6,087 nucleotides of DNA from an uncultured Clostridia bacterium (GTDB taxonomy: Bacteria; Bacillota; Clostridia; Christensenellales; Aristaeellaceae): assembly GCA_946615495.1 (NCBI GenBank), contig CAMOHY010000145.1:1-6087 (forward strand). The letters run 5' to 3'. The notes beneath the pieces were generated by a model, which saw only the letters and a program-made list of their open reading frames with translations, was not told the DNA's origin and made no database searches. This document shows positions 5,064 through 6,087 of the stretch, piece after piece; the first letter of the stretch is position 1, and every line of letters begins with the position of its first letter. Both the position numbers and the translations under genes were made by a program.

Positions 5064-5091
5064 AGCGGCTGGAAATTTCCAGCCGCTTTTT
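5064..5091 (+). terminator. 24-bp perfect palindrome, copy 2, with T-tract: intrinsic terminator
   Basis: The palindrome AGCGGCTGGAAA plus its reverse complement (5064-5087) is followed by Ts (5087-5091). It is the only hairpin of the array with a T-tract and should end transcription from galE through the array. The glpK promoter begins 12 bases later. Confidence 0.85.
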
Positions 5092-5102
5092 GTGATATTT
5101 GG

Positions 5103-5131
5103 TTGAATATTAAGGAAAAATGTGGTACACT
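5103..5131 (+). promoter_or_regulatory. glpK: Promoter for glpK
   Basis: TTGAAT (5103-5108), a 17-base spacer and TACACT (5126-5131), with TGG directly before the -10 as an extended -10. The predicted start is near 5138, giving a leader of about 43 bases. Confidence 0.75.
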
Positions 5132-5135
5132 GAAT

Positions 5136-5154
5136 AACAAGAAAAAAACTTGTT
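5136..5154. promoter_or_regulatory. Small inverted repeat at the glpK transcription start
   Basis: AACAAG (5136-5141) and CTTGTT (5149-5154) flank a run of seven As. It starts at about +1 of the glpK transcript and has no T-tract after it, so it is not a terminator/antiterminator of the B. subtilis GlpP type. It could be an operator or a 5'-end hairpin. Confidence 0.4.
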
Positions 5155-5180
5155 TCTTTCCCGAAGGAGGAGCTTTCCTG

Positions 5181-6087
5181 ATGATGAACAAACGCTATTT
5201 GGTGGCTTTGGATCAAGGCACCACCAGCTCCCGCGCGGTGGTGTTCACCCTGGAGGGGCATATGGTGGCCGCCGCTGCCCAGGAATTTCCCCAGCATTAT
5301 CCCCACCCCGGCTGGGTGGAGCATGACCCGGCGGATATTTTATCCACCCAGATCGAGGCGCTGCGCGCCGCCGTGCGCAAGGCGGAAATAGACCCCAAGG
5401 AAATTGCCGCCGTAGGCATTACCAACCAGCGGGAAACCACGTTCCTGTGGGAGAGGGCCACCGGCGCGTGCCTGTACAACGCCATCGTGTGGCAATGCCG
5501 CCGCACCGCGCCGATCATTGAAAAGCTGGTTGCCCAAGGCTACAGCGATGTGATTCGGGAAAAGACCGGGCTGGTGCCGGACGCTTATTTTTCCGGCAGC
5601 AAAATCAAATGGCTGCTGGATGAATTGAAGCTTCGGGACCGGGCGAAAAAGGGAGAAATCTGCTTTGGCACCGTGGACAGCTTCCTGGCCTGGCACCTGG
5701 TGGAGGGCCATCCCCACGTGACGGATGCCACCAACGCCGGGCGCACCATGCTGTTTAACCTGCACACCCAGGAATGGGATGATGAGCTGCTTTCTATCCT
5801 GGATATTCCGCGGGAAATACTGCCCCAGGTGGTGGACACAGCCCACGTGGTGGGCATGCTGCGGGAGGATTTGCTGGGCGAAAGAATTCCCGTGGCCGCC
5901 TTGGTGGGCGACCAGCACGCGGCCCTGTTCGGCCAGGCCTGCTTCCGCCCCGGCGATGTGAAAAACACCTATGGCACCGGCTGCTTTATGCTCATGAACG
6001 CGGGGCAGGAATTCCGCCTGTCCCATTGCGGGCTGCTCACCACCATGGCCTGGCGGCTGAACGGCGTGCCCACCTATGCCTTTGAGG
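5181..6087 (+). CDS. glpK: Glycerol kinase (C-terminus outside window)
   Basis: The first 302 residues of a protein that usually has about 500. The ATG at 5181 follows AAGGAGG (5164-5170) by 10 bases; the adjacent ATG at 5184 is a less well spaced alternative. GlpK phosphorylates glycerol with ATP to glycerol 3-phosphate in the cytosol. FGGY-kinase signatures are clear: ALDQGTTSSRA (9-19), GITNQRET (79-86, with the glycerol-binding Arg-Glu), NAIVWQCRRT (100-109), AYFSGSKIKWLL (135-146), GTVDSFLAW (163-171), TDATNAGRTMLFN (181-193), GDQHAALFGQ (243-252, catalytic D244) and KNTYGTGCFMLMN (261-273). The usual Gln-Gln after the catalytic Asp is Gln-His here. The loop before it (DLLGERIPVAALVGD) lacks the histidine that HPr phosphorylates in many low-GC Gram-positive glycerol kinases, so PTS control by that route seems absent. 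Confidence 0.97.
   Translation, partial: MMNKRYLVALDQGTTSSRAVVFTLEGHMVAAAAQEFPQHYPHPGWVEHDPADILSTQIEALRAAVRKAEIDPKEIAAVGITNQRETTFLWERATGACLYNAIVWQCRRTAPIIEKLVAQGYSDVIREKTGLVPDAYFSGSKIKWLLDELKLRDRAKKGEICFGTVDSFLAWHLVEGHPHVTDATNAGRTMLFNLHTQEWDDELLSILDIPREILPQVVDTAHVVGMLREDLLGERIPVAALVGDQHAALFGQACFRPGDVKNTYGTGCFMLMNAGQEFRLSHCGLLTTMAWRLNGVPTYAFE

Larger units (their letters stand above)
4794..5091. repeat. Dense array of eight hairpins bounded by identical 24-bp palindromes
   Basis: Between galE and the glpK promoter lie eight stem-loops, at 4794-4817, 4845-4868, 4884-4901, 4902-4927, 4929-5000, 5005-5036, 5037-5063 and 5064-5087. From 4884 to 5087 the stem-loops are packed end to end, leaving only one base (4928) and four bases (5001-5004) between them. 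The first and last are the same perfect palindrome. There is no credible coding frame. Only the final hairpin has a T-tract, so a galE transcript could carry the whole array as its 3' end. I found no good promoter just before it. It may be a mosaic of palindromic intergenic repeats or a structured RNA. I do not recognise it as a named family. Confidence 0.85.

Noticed and set aside
4794..5091. CRISPR array, integron attC sites or tRNA cluster
   Set aside because: There is no regular repeat-spacer pattern, the stems differ in sequence and size, attC core sites are absent and no cloverleaf can be drawn.
4794..5091. Riboswitch controlling glpK
   Set aside because: The array ends in a terminator before the glpK promoter, so it is not in the glpK leader.
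4587..5191. Minus-strand frames running through the hairpin array
   Set aside because: They translate palindromic stems, overlap the galE end or the glpK start, and have no ribosome binding site or family resemblance.
5340..6026. Minus-strand frame of 228 codons opposite glpK
   Set aside because: It is antisense to unmistakable glycerol kinase sequence and lacks gene signals.

Overview
The window looks like chromosomal DNA from a fairly GC-rich member of the Bacillota, probably a clostridial anaerobe. The grounds are strong AGGAGG-type ribosome binding sites before nearly every gene, sigma-A-type promoters that often carry an extended -10 TG, an HPr-family protein, and gene families typical of that group. 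The genus cannot be told from the sequence.

Layout, left to right. (1) 1-612, minus strand: the N-terminal part of an amino-acid-kinase-family protein resembling glutamate 5-kinase, cut by the window edge. (2) 613-965: a divergent regulatory region with promoters on both strands and several operator-like dyads. (3) 966-1229, plus: a small HPr-like protein that lacks the HPr phospho-histidine but keeps a Ser46-like serine, as Crh does. (4) 1287-1328: a strong hairpin terminator shared by two convergent genes. (5) 1328-2197, minus: a YkuE/YaeI-type metallophosphoesterase. (6) 2198-2350: a compact divergent promoter whose two -35 hexamers touch. (7) 2351-3667, plus: an exported cell-wall amidase (Amidase_3) with an apparently duplicated beta-rich N-terminal region. 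(8) 3746-4759, plus: UDP-glucose 4-epimerase (galE) with its own near-consensus promoter; its last 16 bases are tandemly duplicated. (9) 4760-5180: no gene, but a dense chain of eight hairpins (4794-5091) bounded by two identical 24-bp perfect palindromes, then the glpK promoter. (10) 5181-6087, plus: glycerol kinase (glpK), cut by the right edge.

The genes do not form one pathway. Almost every gene has its own recognisable promoter, so this reads as a set of single-gene units. They share loose themes: envelope and sugar-nucleotide metabolism (amidase, GalE, metallophosphoesterase) and carbon metabolism or its control (HPr-like protein, GlpK).

The most unusual structure is the hairpin chain between galE and glpK. 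From 4884 to 5087 almost every base can pair in one of six abutting stem-loops. It is non-coding, only the last hairpin has a T-tract, and it ends before the glpK promoter. It is therefore either an elaborate galE 3' UTR or structured RNA, or a mosaic of palindromic repeat elements. I do not recognise it as a named RNA or repeat family.
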